64,000 bases of DNA from Pelagibius sp040217155 (GTDB taxonomy: Bacteria > Pseudomonadota > Alphaproteobacteria > Kiloniellales > Kiloniellaceae): NCBI GenBank assembly GCA_040217155.1, contig JAVJNS010000007.1, positions 62,001 to 126,000 on the forward strand, written 5' to 3'. Of this stretch, positions 24,333-32,679 are shown piece after piece (position 1 is the first letter of the stretch; each line of letters begins with the position of its first letter). The notes below the pieces were generated by a model that saw only the letters and a program-made list of their open reading frames with translations, did not search any database and was not told the DNA's origin. Both the position numbers and the translations under genes were made by a program.

Positions 24333-24952
24333 TCGACTCATACATGCGACAGAGCGCCCTCGACCACCTCGCCCTGGCCGGGCGCGCAGCGCCGACCCCC
24401 GGCGATGCGGCCCTGTGGATCGCCGAGAAGACGCTGCCGGCCGCCGTCAACCTGCGCGGCGACCGGGACGACCCCGCTCTCGTGGCGGCGGTGCGCGAAG
24501 TGCTGGGTCTGGAGTTACCGGCGACGCCCAATACCGTGGCCTCGAACGACGGGCTGGCGCTCTTGTGGCTGGGGCCCAACGAGTGGCTCGCAGTAGGTCA
24601 CGACGCGCCGCCCGAAGCGGAGATGCAGATGGCCGCCTCGCTGCGCGAGGCGCTCGGCGGGCTGCAGGCCGCGGTCACCGAGGTCGGCGAGAGTCTCGCC
24701 TGTATCCATCTCGCCGGTCCGCGGGCCGGCGATGTCATCGCCAAGGGGTGTCCGCTCGACCTGCACCCCCGCGCCTTCGGCGGCGCCGGCCACTGCGCCC
24801 AAAGCCATCTGTCGAAGACGTCCATCACCCTGCATCAGGTGAGCGATGCGCCGGCCTTCGACCTCTACACCCGGCGCTCCTTCTCCGACTACCTGTGGCG
24901 CTGGCTGGAGGACGCGGGCCGCGAATACGGAATCGTGGTCGTCAGGGCCTAA
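24329..24952 (+). CDS. soxG: sarcosine oxidase, gamma subunit
   Basis: 207 residues from GTG 24329, overlapping the soxA stop by 4 bases. The family pattern is NLRGDRDDPALVAAVREVLGLELP-like spacing, LLWLGPNEWLAVG, and the C-terminal DLYTRRSFSDYLWRWLEDAG. It is a small GcvT-like subunit that stabilises the tetramer. Last gene of the operon. Confidence 0.94.
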   Translation: MIDSYMRQSALDHLALAGRAAPTPGDAALWIAEKTLPAAVNLRGDRDDPALVAAVREVLGLELPATPNTVASNDGLALLWLGPNEWLAVGHDAPPEAEMQMAASLREALGGLQAAVTEVGESLACIHLAGPRAGDVIAKGCPLDLHPRAFGGAGHCAQSHLSKTSITLHQVSDAPAFDLYTRRSFSDYLWRWLEDAGREYGIVVVRA

Positions 24953-24993
24953 ACATCTAGCAGGGCTGAAGCAGCGTTCGAGGCGCTGGCGCA

Positions 24994-25094
24994 CTCTTCG
25001 AGACGGCGCTACCGCGCCTCCTCAGCGTGAGGTCAATCCAATAGACTCTTACCCTCATCCTGGGAAGGGCCCTCAGGCCCGTCTCGAAGGATGC
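24994..25094. repeat. intergenic mosaic palindrome (TTCGAGACGG type)
   Basis: Between soxG and the VOC gene. The left half reads CTTCGAGACGG, a small GCGC hairpin, then CTCCTCAGCGTGAGG; the right half reads CCTCATCCTGGGAAGGGCC, CTCA, then GGCCCGTCTCGAAGG. The outer CTTCGAGACGG and the CCGTCTCGAAGG are inverted copies. This resembles a dispersed palindromic element common in alphaproteobacterial intergenic regions, and probably also folds as a terminator. Confidence 0.65.
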
Positions 25095-25135
25095 GCCACA
25101 AATTCAAACACTTCTTGGAAACCCTGCCCAGGGAC

Positions 25136-25522
25136 TTAGAAGCCCGACAGGTCCTTGGCGAAGCAAATCAGGTAGCCGTGGGGGTCCTCGATCCCGAGCT
25201 CCCTGAGGCCATAGACCTGGTCCTCCGGTCCCCAGCGGAACGTTACCTTGCCTTCCAGCCTCTTCGCCTCGGCGTCGACGTCCTCCACGAAGAGGTAGAT
25301 GAGGCCGGTGAAGGCGGGCGCCGGACGGCCGGGCAGCTCGCCGGAGAAGAACCATATCCGCGCCCTGCCCACGGGCACTTCACGCGCCACCTCCGACCAG
25401 ATCGGCTGGTCGCCCTCGCGCCAAGCCGCCGTCTGCTCGAAGCCGAGGACGTCACGGTAGAAGTCCACCGCCGCCGCGACGTCCGGCACGTAGAGGCTGA
25501 CGGTCAGTGGCGAGCGCTGCAT
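25136..25522 (-). CDS. VOC (glyoxalase/bleomycin-resistance) family protein
   Basis: 128 residues with one pair of VOC beta-alpha modules: LTVSLYVPDVAAAVDFYRDVLGF at the start and LGIEDPHGYLICFAKDLSGF at the end. Likely metal ligand positions are in ARIWFF and the terminal EDPHG region. The superfamily ranges from isomerases to resistance proteins and the substrate is unknown. It lies just downstream of the MttB copy 2 gene on the same strand (22-base gap) and may be cotranscribed with it. Confidence 0.82.
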   Translation of the reverse strand: MQRSPLTVSLYVPDVAAAVDFYRDVLGFEQTAAWREGDQPIWSEVAREVPVGRARIWFFSGELPGRPAPAFTGLIYLFVEDVDAEAKRLEGKVTFRWGPEDQVYGLRELGIEDPHGYLICFAKDLSGF

Positions 25523-25544
25523 GAAACGGCTTTTTCTCCTCCGC

Positions 25545-27119
25545 TCAGGCGAAAGCGTCGGGCATGGAGTCCTTGCGCTCCTTGATGAAGCCCTTAAGCG
25601 CCTCGTCGATGCCGGGTTCGATGGCCGGGGCTTCGTAAGACGCCAAGGCCTTCTTCCATTTGCCGTTGGCGCGGCGATAGGCGTCCTGGCCGCCCTCGAT
25701 CTCCCACTGCTCGAAGGAGTTGTTGTCGGCGATGGAGGAGCGGTAGAAGGCGGTCTCGAAGTTGGCGCGGGTATGGGCGCAACCGAGGAAGTGGGTGCCC
25801 GGCCCGACCTCGTGCAGGGCGTCCATGGCCTGGCCGTTGTCGCTGAGGTCGTAGCCGCCGCAGAAGGTCTGCATCATGCCGAGCTGGTCGGCGTCGATCA
25901 TGAATTTCTCGTAGGACGACACCAGGCCGCCCTCCAGCCAGCCGGCCGCGTGGAGCACGAAGTTCACGCCGCCGAGCACCGTCGGCAGCAGCGTCTGGGT
26001 GCTCTCGTGCGCGGCCTGGGCGTCGGGCAGTTTCGAACCGCAGAGCGAACCGCCGGAGCGGAAGGGCACACCGAGGCGCCGCGCCAGGGCGGCCATGCCG
26101 TACAGCACCAGGGCCGGCTCCGGCGTGCCGAAGGTCGGCGCGCCCGACTGCATGGACATGGAGGAGGCGAAGCTGCCGAGCACCGCCGGGGCGCCGGGAC
26201 GCACCAGTTGGGTCAGCGCGAGGCCGGCCAGGGCCTCGGCCAGGGTCTGGGTCATGACGCCGGCGGCGGTGACCGGGGCCATGGCGCCGGCCAGGATGAA
26301 GGGCGTGACGATGCAGGCCTGGTTGTGGCGCGCGTAGACCTTCAGGGCGCCGACCATGGTGGCGTCGAAGGTCATCGGCGAGTTGGCGTTGATCAGATTG
26401 ATCATCACCGTGTTGTTCTCGACGAAGTCGTCGCCGAAGACCAGCTTGGCCATGGCCACGGAATCCTCGGCGCGCTCCGGCGCCGTCACCGAACCCATGA
26501 ACGGCATGTCGGAGTAGCGCAGGTGGGCATAGACCATGTCGAGGTGGCGCTTGTTCACCGGGATGTCCACCGGCTCGCAGACGGTGCCGCCGGAGTGGTG
26601 CAGCGCCGGCGACGAATAGGCCAGCTTCACGAAGTTCTGGAAGTCCTCGATGGTGGCGTAGCGCCGCCCGCCTTCCAGGTCGCGCACGAAGGGCGGCCCG
26701 TAGACCGGGGCGAAGACCGTGGTGTTGCCGCCGATCTCGACCGAGCGCTCCGGGTTGCGGGCGTGCTGGGTGAAGGAAGAGGGGATGGTCTCGCAGAGCT
26801 TGCGGCAGAGGCCGCGCGGGAAGCGTACGCGCTCGCCCTGCACGTCGGCGCCGGCCTGCTTGAAAAGTTCCAGCGACTCAGGGTCCTCGCGAAACTCGAT
26901 GCCGATCTCCTCCAGCACCGTCTCGGCATTGCGCTCAATAATGGCCAGGCCCTCTTCGGAGAGCGGCTCATAGGGGGGAATCTGCCGTTGAATGTAGCGG
27001 TTCTTCACCACCGACCCGCTGCCGCGCAGCGCCCGCCGAGCATCGGCGCCGCCGCTCCCGCGGCGGCCGCGGCGGCCCTCTCCGGCTGCGGTACCTGCGG
27101 CTTCGACTGTATTAGGCAT
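25545..27119 (-). CDS. MttB-family (trimethylamine methyltransferase-like) protein, non-pyrrolysine, copy 2
   Basis: 524 residues. After an Arg/Gly-rich N-terminus (GEGRRGRRGSGG...RRALRG, about 13-33) comes RYIQRQIPPYEPLSEEGLAIIE and an MttB barrel: FGDDFVENNTVMINLINANS, LAGAMAPVTAAGVMTQTLAE, GSKLPDAQAAHE and GPGTHFLGCAHT near the end. No in-frame TAG, so no pyrrolysine. It differs clearly from copy 1 in sequence and length, so the two probably take different methylated amines. It is divergent from the dimethylglycine dehydrogenase-like gene, which favours glycine betaine as a candidate substrate. It requires the corrinoid protein at 11292 or another carrier. Confidence 0.9.
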   Translation of the reverse strand: MPNTVEAAGTAAGEGRRGRRGSGGADARRALRGSGSVVKNRYIQRQIPPYEPLSEEGLAIIERNAETVLEEIGIEFREDPESLELFKQAGADVQGERVRFPRGLCRKLCETIPSSFTQHARNPERSVEIGGNTTVFAPVYGPPFVRDLEGGRRYATIEDFQNFVKLAYSSPALHHSGGTVCEPVDIPVNKRHLDMVYAHLRYSDMPFMGSVTAPERAEDSVAMAKLVFGDDFVENNTVMINLINANSPMTFDATMVGALKVYARHNQACIVTPFILAGAMAPVTAAGVMTQTLAEALAGLALTQLVRPGAPAVLGSFASSMSMQSGAPTFGTPEPALVLYGMAALARRLGVPFRSGGSLCGSKLPDAQAAHESTQTLLPTVLGGVNFVLHAAGWLEGGLVSSYEKFMIDADQLGMMQTFCGGYDLSDNGQAMDALHEVGPGTHFLGCAHTRANFETAFYRSSIADNNSFEQWEIEGGQDAYRRANGKWKKALASYEAPAIEPGIDEALKGFIKERKDSMPDAFA

Positions 27120-27632
27120 GTCTGGTTCCCACCAAAAATGGCGCCCGAAAGCGATCCCGAATTATCCGCAGGAGGCCGCCCGCCCCTCTGTCGCAACGGC
27201 GACGGCGACCGGCGGATTTGCGGCGCGGCAGCGGCCGGCGGGCAGCCGCCAGCGGCCCAGCATTCCCGCCGTTTTGCAGCGGCGGGCCGGGCGCCCTCGC
27301 GCGGTGTCGGAGATTCGACAAATGCAGTCGCGGAGACTGGGAGCGCCGCCGTCCGCTTCGAGAAAGAATAGGCGCCTTGCCGGGAGGGACTTTCCGCGCC
27401 GGGTGGAGCCTCGTGACAAGCCGGCCCGCGGGGGAGACCGACAGCGGCCAATCATAAGAAGATGTCGTAACCCGGGCAGTCTTGCGGCGTCGGGCAGGAC
27501 AGGATTGCAATACAGGATCGCCGGCCAGACGACGCGATGGAGCGGTGCGGCACAAGGGGGTTTTCCCGGCGCCGGACGGGAACGCCGGGGTCAGTCGCGG
27601 CGGCACAGTGTTCTTAGACGGAGACGGTATTA
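27120..27632. promoter_or_regulatory. divergent intergenic region between MttB copy 2 and the DMGDH-like gene
   Basis: A 513-base gap without a credible gene. Overlapping Arg- and Pro-rich frames on both strands are composition artefacts. It should contain both promoters. I saw no riboswitch signature (no glycine-riboswitch core) and no long perfect palindrome. The DMGDH-like start at 27633 is served by ACGGAGACGG. Confidence 0.35.
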
Positions 27633-30200
27633 ATGGCGCAGTTCCAAAAGAGCGCGAACGTCGTGATCATCGGGCAGGGCGGCATCGTCGGGGCCTCCGT
27701 TGCCCATCACCTGATCGAGCGGGGCTGGGACAACATCGTCGGGATCGACAAATCGGGCATCCCCACGGACATCGGCTCGACCGGCCATGCGTCGGACTTC
27801 TGTTTCAACACGATGCACGACCAGATAACGATCTTCACGACCAAATACAGCATCGACTTCTTCGAAAAGCGCGGCCGCTACGCGCGCATCGGCGGCATCG
27901 AGGTCGCCCGCAAGGGCGACGACGAACGGATGCGCGAACTCGAACGCCGGGTCAGCTCCGGCCGCGCCTTCGGCAACCGGGTCGAAATGATCACGCCGAA
28001 GAAGGTGAAGGAATTGATGCCGCTGGTCGATGAAGACGTCATTCAGGGTGCGCTTTGGGATCCGGATGCAGGTCTGGTGATCCCACGCTCCCAGGTCGTC
28101 GCCGGCGAGATGATCCGCGACGCCGAGGAAACCGGCAAGCTGCGAACGATGGCCAATACACCCTGTACCGGTCTCGATATCGAAAACGGCCGCATCAAGG
28201 GCGTCCACACCACGCGCGGCTATATCGAGACGTCCCACGTCGTCGTTTGCGCCGGCCTTTGGGGCCGCCTGATCGCGGAGATGGCGGGCGAGGACCTGCC
28301 GGTTATGCCGGTCGACCATCCGCTGACCTTCTTCGGGCCCTACACGGAATTCGCGGGCACCGGCAAGGACATCGGTTATCCGCTGCTGCGCGACCAGGGC
28401 AACTCCGCCTACCTGCGCGATACCGGCGATCCGAAGACGCCCGAGGGCGGACAGATCGAATGGGGCTATTACGAGGAAAAGGAGCCCCGCCTCGTCCACC
28501 CGCGCGACCTGCTGGAGAAGGAGCAGGCCCGCCTCTCCCCGTCCCAGCGCGACCTCGACATGGAGCAGGTCATCGAGCCCCTGGAGCGCGCGATGGAGCT
28601 GACCCCGATCCTCGGGGAACTCGGCTACAACGAGAAGCATTCCTTCAACGGGCTGCTTCAGGTGACCGCCGACGGCGGGCCCTCCATCGGCGAGTCGCCG
28701 GACGTGCGCGGCCTGTGGCACGGCGTGTCGGTCTGGGTCAAGGACGGCCCGGGCACCGGCAAGCTTATCGCGGACTGGATGACCGACGGCCGGACCGAGA
28801 TCGATCATCACAGCATCGACTACGCCCGCTACTACCCAATTCAGAAGACGGAAAGCTATATCCACGACCGCTGCTACGAGACGGCGTTCAAGATCTACAA
28901 TCCGCCCGTCCACAACCGCGAGCCCTACTCCAAGGGCCGAAACCTGCGCTGCAGCCCCTTCCATCTGCGGGAGAGGGAGCTGGGCGGCTATTTCATGGAG
29001 ATCGTCGGCTGGGAACGGGCGCACGGCTACGCCGCCAACGAGGCGACGCTGCTGGCCAAATACGCCGACCGCGTGCCGGAGCGCCTGAACGAGTGGGACA
29101 ACCGCCACTTCTGGCGGGTTTCCAACGCCGAGCATCTGGAGCTCTCCGAGAACGTCGGCATGGTCAACCTGTCCCACTTCGCGATCTACGACGTCTCGGG
29201 CGGCGACGCGGAACGGCTGATGGAGTACGTCTCTTCCTCGAAGGTCGCGGGCGACACGCCGGTCGGCAAGGGCGTCTACACCAACTTCCTCGACGCCGCC
29301 GGCGGCGTGCAGGCGGACCTGACGGTCCTGCGTCTGGCCGAGGACCGCTTCCGCGTCATCGACGGCGGCGACGCCGGCAATCGGGACGCCACCTACCTGC
29401 GCCGCATGACGCAGGACAAGGAATGGTCGGTCTTCGTCGAGGACCGGACCGATCACTATGGCTGCATCGGAGTCTGGGGACCGAACGCCCGCGAGACCCT
29501 GAAGAAACTGGCCGACAATCCGGCCGGGCTGGATCCGGAGAACTTCCCCTTCGCGGCCAGCCAGGACTTCACCCTGCGCGGCGTGCCGGTGAAGGGTTTC
29601 CGCATCTCCTATGTCGGTGAGCAGGGCTGGGAGCTCCACTTCCCGCTCAGCTACGGCCTGGCGCTGTGGGACATGTTCCGCGAGGTCGGCATCACCCCGA
29701 TCGGCATCGAGACCTACGCCAACAGCCGCCGGCTGGAAAAGAGTCTGCGCCTACAGAATGCGGACCTTCTGACCGAATACAATCTGGTCGAAGCCGGTCT
29801 CGCCCGTCCGAAGGTCAAGGCCGCCGATTTCCACGGCAAGGCCGCCTATCTCGAGCAGCGCGAGCGCGCGCAGCAGCCGGCGATGCTCTGCACGCTCACG
29901 GTAACGGACAATGTCGACAGGGACGGCGTGGCACGCTTCCCGATGGGCAACTGCCCGATCGTCGATCCCAAGACCGGCGAGGTGCTGATCGACTCGCTCG
30001 GCCGGCGCTCCTACACGACCAGCCTGGCCTACGGTCCGTCGATCGGAAAGAACATCGCGCTCGGCTACCTCCCGCAGGCCTACTGCGAGGAGGGCCGCCG
30101 GCTCGAGATCGAATACTTCAACCAGAAGTTCCCCGTCCAGGTCGAAGCCGTCGGCATGACGCCGCTCTACGACCCGAAGAACGAGCGGCCAAAATCGTAA
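27633..30200 (+). CDS. FAD-dependent oxidoreductase with GcvT domain, dimethylglycine/sarcosine dehydrogenase-like
   Basis: 855 residues. The N-terminal FAD/DAO domain (about 1-400) starts NVVIIGQGGIVGASVAHHLIERG and has STGHASDF, where a His could carry covalent FAD, and ends with a second FAD contact VWVKDGPGTGKLIADW. The C-terminal half is a GcvT-like folate-binding part (about 430-850; NLSHFAIYDVSGGDAERLM, SYVGEQGWELHFP, GIETYANSRRLEKSLR). The layout is that of dimethylglycine dehydrogenase/oxidase, which removes a methyl as methylene-THF. Dimethylglycine is the likely substrate given betaine formation nearby. Related proteins act on other N-methyl amines, so this stays an inference. Confidence 0.87.
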   Translation: MAQFQKSANVVIIGQGGIVGASVAHHLIERGWDNIVGIDKSGIPTDIGSTGHASDFCFNTMHDQITIFTTKYSIDFFEKRGRYARIGGIEVARKGDDERMRELERRVSSGRAFGNRVEMITPKKVKELMPLVDEDVIQGALWDPDAGLVIPRSQVVAGEMIRDAEETGKLRTMANTPCTGLDIENGRIKGVHTTRGYIETSHVVVCAGLWGRLIAEMAGEDLPVMPVDHPLTFFGPYTEFAGTGKDIGYPLLRDQGNSAYLRDTGDPKTPEGGQIEWGYYEEKEPRLVHPRDLLEKEQARLSPSQRDLDMEQVIEPLERAMELTPILGELGYNEKHSFNGLLQVTADGGPSIGESPDVRGLWHGVSVWVKDGPGTGKLIADWMTDGRTEIDHHSIDYARYYPIQKTESYIHDRCYETAFKIYNPPVHNREPYSKGRNLRCSPFHLRERELGGYFMEIVGWERAHGYAANEATLLAKYADRVPERLNEWDNRHFWRVSNAEHLELSENVGMVNLSHFAIYDVSGGDAERLMEYVSSSKVAGDTPVGKGVYTNFLDAAGGVQADLTVLRLAEDRFRVIDGGDAGNRDATYLRRMTQDKEWSVFVEDRTDHYGCIGVWGPNARETLKKLADNPAGLDPENFPFAASQDFTLRGVPVKGFRISYVGEQGWELHFPLSYGLALWDMFREVGITPIGIETYANSRRLEKSLRLQNADLLTEYNLVEAGLARPKVKAADFHGKAAYLEQRERAQQPAMLCTLTVTDNVDRDGVARFPMGNCPIVDPKTGEVLIDSLGRRSYTTSLAYGPSIGKNIALGYLPQAYCEEGRRLEIEYFNQKFPVQVEAVGMTPLYDPKNERPKS

Positions 30201-30225
30201 GGCGCTAAACGAGATGGGCTGTCGA

Positions 30226-30288
30226 GCTTGACCCGAGGGTCCATCTCGCGGCAGCTAAGCTGATGAAGAGTGGATGCTCGGGTCAAGC
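30226..30288. repeat. inverted repeat, GGGTCAAGC family
   Basis: GCTTGACCCGAG (30226-30237) and CTCGGGTCAAGC (30277-30288) are perfect 12-base inverted copies flanking a 39-base centre. The core GGGTCAAGC recurs at 33826-34041. It lies between the DMGDH-like gene and the homocysteine methyltransferase gene. Confidence 0.65.
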
Positions 30289-30375
30289 CCGCGCTCGCCA
30301 TCGGAGTTTGTTGCCCTCCCCTGATGCAGGCCTTATCTTCCGCCTCCGCTCACACACCAGGATACCTAAGACCCC

Positions 30376-31434
30376 ATGGCCGACCGCCTGACCACCTTGC
30401 TCGAAACCCGCCCCTGGCTGCTGGCCGACGGGGCCACCGGCACCAACTTCTTCGCCATGGGCCTGCAGCACGGCGACGCGCCGGAGCTGTGGAACCTGGA
30501 GCGCCCGGACGATGTGGTGCGGCACTACCGCTCCTTCATCGACGCCGGTTCCGATATCGTGCTGACCAACACCTTCGGCGGCACCGCCAACCGGCTGAAG
30601 TTGCACAAGGCAGACGACCGGGTCTTCGAGATCAACAAGGCCGCCGCCGAGCTGGCCCGGCGCGCCGCCCTCGAAGCGCGGGCGGAGAGCGGCCGCGGCG
30701 ACGTCATCGTCGCCGGGTCCATGGGTCCCACCGGCGACCTCTTCGAGCCGATCGGCCCGCTGACCATTGCAACAGGTGCGGAGTCTTTTACCGAGCAAGC
30801 CCGGGGCCTCGCCGCCGGCGGCGCCGACCTCGCCTGGATCGAGACCATGTCCGCCGTCGACGAGGTGAAGGCCGCCGTGCAGGGTGCCACCGCCGCCGGC
30901 CTGCCCTATGTCGTGACCCTCTCCTTCGACACCAACGGGCGCACCATGATGGGCGTGACCCCGGCACAGCTCGCCAAGCTGGCCCAGGAACTCGACCCGC
31001 GCCCCCTCGCCTTCGGCGGCAACTGCGGCACCGGCGCCTCGGAACTGATGGCGGCGCTGCTGAACCTGGAGAGCGCCAAGGCCGCGGGCGACGTGCTTGT
31101 CGCCAAGAGCAATTGCGGCATCCCGCAGTACGTCGACGGCGCCATCGAGTATTCCGGCACGCCGGACCTGATGGCCGACTACGCCCGCCTGGCCTTGGAC
31201 GCCGGGGTGCGCATCATCGGTGGCTGCTGCGGCACCTCGCCGGACCACGTCCGCGCCATGCGCGCCGCCCTGGAGGGCCACGAAAAGGGGTCGGCTCCTG
31301 ATATGGCGACCGTCATTTCGAAGCTCGGCGCCATCTCCAAGGGCGCCGAGCAGCAGCAGGCCAGCCCCCTGGGCGACCTGCCCGCCGCCCCCGAGGGACG
31401 CCGCAACCGCCGTCGCGGACGTGCAGTACGCTAA
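30376..31434 (+). CDS. betaine/homocysteine S-methyltransferase family protein (BHMT-like)
   Basis: 352 residues with the homocysteine-methyltransferase barrel: LLADGATGTNFFAMGL, LTNTFGGTANRLKLH, GSMGPTG, and zinc ligands Cys217 (GGNCGTG) and Cys284/Cys285 (GGCCGT). Enzymes of this family in alphaproteobacteria (often called Bmt) move a methyl from glycine betaine to homocysteine, giving methionine and dimethylglycine. Dimethylglycine would be the substrate for the upstream flavoprotein. The C-terminal tail GRRNRRRGRAVR is basic, like the tails of the corrinoid-pathway proteins. The stop is shared by overlap with the convergent gene at 31431. Confidence 0.88.
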   Translation: MADRLTTLLETRPWLLADGATGTNFFAMGLQHGDAPELWNLERPDDVVRHYRSFIDAGSDIVLTNTFGGTANRLKLHKADDRVFEINKAAAELARRAALEARAESGRGDVIVAGSMGPTGDLFEPIGPLTIATGAESFTEQARGLAAGGADLAWIETMSAVDEVKAAVQGATAAGLPYVVTLSFDTNGRTMMGVTPAQLAKLAQELDPRPLAFGGNCGTGASELMAALLNLESAKAAGDVLVAKSNCGIPQYVDGAIEYSGTPDLMADYARLALDAGVRIIGGCCGTSPDHVRAMRAALEGHEKGSAPDMATVISKLGAISKGAEQQQASPLGDLPAAPEGRRNRRRGRAVR

Positions 31435-32006
31435 TTTCCGGCCTGCTTTGCCCACAGGTCGGCATGCGCCGGATCGTCTTTCAGCATGAATTTTTTCGTT
31501 TGATCGATCGCGCGGCGGAACTGCTCCAGGGCGATGGGAAGAAGCTGTTCGGATACGCCATAGTCGTAGACCAGGTAACTTGAGAGCATCACCGCGACAC
31601 TGTCGGGGCGGTTCACCAACTCGGTTACACGCGCATCGATGCTGAACGCCGTCCGCTCGACGCCGCCGACGATAATCTGCGCAGTGCGTCGGGTGGTCGC
31701 CGGAATCAGCGAAATCAATTGAACGCCGCGGCAGCGTTGTTCCACAACATCGCAGGCATAGAGAACCCCTTGCAAGGAAGCTGCTTGGCTGTGCACGCCG
31801 CCAAAAGACGGAATTTTCGGATCGACGGTAAGGTCGCGAATATCGGTCGCTCCGGCTTCCAGCAGCGCCCGCCTGAGGTCGTCATAGCTGACCGAGGCGA
31901 CCGCCTTTGCCCCGATCAGGGATTCCGGTTGCGCAGAGACTCCGCCGACCGGTCCAGCGAAAGCGATCAAGACTGCGATCACACCGGCTCCGATCGAGGA
32001 TCTCAT
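31431..32006 (-). CDS. secreted YbjN-like protein of unknown function, copy 1
   Basis: 191 residues. The signal peptide (about 1-25) ends Val-Ser-Ala-Gln. The mature part has SYDDLRRALLEAGATDI, then a Cys pair in LYACDVVEQRCRGVQLISLIP, which is the pattern seen in secreted YbjN-like proteins (assignment tentative). The C-terminal half is helical. It overlaps the upstream gene by 4 bases (ATGA) and that gene has the same layout, so they form a coupled pair. Function unknown. Confidence 0.68.
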   Translation of the reverse strand: MRSSIGAGVIAVLIAFAGPVGGVSAQPESLIGAKAVASVSYDDLRRALLEAGATDIRDLTVDPKIPSFGGVHSQAASLQGVLYACDVVEQRCRGVQLISLIPATTRRTAQIIVGGVERTAFSIDARVTELVNRPDSVAVMLSSYLVYDYGVSEQLLPIALEQFRRAIDQTKKFMLKDDPAHADLWAKQAGN

Positions 32007-32584
32007 CGCGCTTGCACCTGCTGCCAGAATTCAGCGATCCCCGGATCGTTCTTTACGAGGTGTTCGGTCATGGTACCGGCCAGAAAGTCGACCTGCTCCA
32101 GCTGGGTTGCGACATTGGCCAAGGTACGGCCGGGCAACAGCCAGATGTCCCGTCCGACCAGCAGGTAAAATCCCTGCTGGCTGGGCTGCAAACTGACATG
32201 AGCGATGGCGACGGTGTCTTCGTAGAACCGCACCGCTTTCAATGCCGCGTCTCGTTGACCCAGCGGCCACACGGCGCGCAGGCGCGCGCCCTCGCAGCGG
32301 TCCTCCTTGCAGCCCACGAAATTCATCACCATCGTGTAGCCGCCTGGCGAACGCAGAATCCACCGCAGGGGCTCCAGTTTCTGAAGCGCCGTGAAGCCGG
32401 ACTCGACAAGCAGCAGTTCCATCTGTTCCGGCGCGATCGAATAGATCAGCTTGCCGGAAACCTCGTCCGGGGTTCCGGTCTGAGCCAAAGCGGCACGCGA
32501 ATGAGGCAAGCCGGCCAGCAGAAGAAGCGCCGCCAGCGTGAAAATTCGCCAGATCAAGACAGGTTTCTCCAATCGAATGAGCAT
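32003..32584 (-). CDS. secreted YbjN-like protein of unknown function, copy 2
   Basis: 193 residues. Hydrophobic N-terminus (about 10-33), then EQMELLLVESGFTALQKLE and MNFVGCKEDRCEGARLRAVW. The Cys-x4-Cys hairpin and following hydrophobic strand match the adjacent copy (31431-32006), and both end with an AL-EQ/F-type helix and a short W-containing end. Sequence identity is low. Probably an old tandem duplication of periplasmic proteins. Function unknown. Confidence 0.65.
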   Translation of the reverse strand: MLIRLEKPVLIWRIFTLAALLLLAGLPHSRAALAQTGTPDEVSGKLIYSIAPEQMELLLVESGFTALQKLEPLRWILRSPGGYTMVMNFVGCKEDRCEGARLRAVWPLGQRDAALKAVRFYEDTVAIAHVSLQPSQQGFYLLVGRDIWLLPGRTLANVATQLEQVDFLAGTMTEHLVKNDPGIAEFWQQVQAR

Positions 32585-32679
32585 GTGAACCCCAACCTAG
32601 CAAGGGAAGGATAAGCTGTCTGTGGAATTCACCAGCGCATCTTCCGCGCGCCGCCGGGGTCGGATAGATTGCAGGCAGG

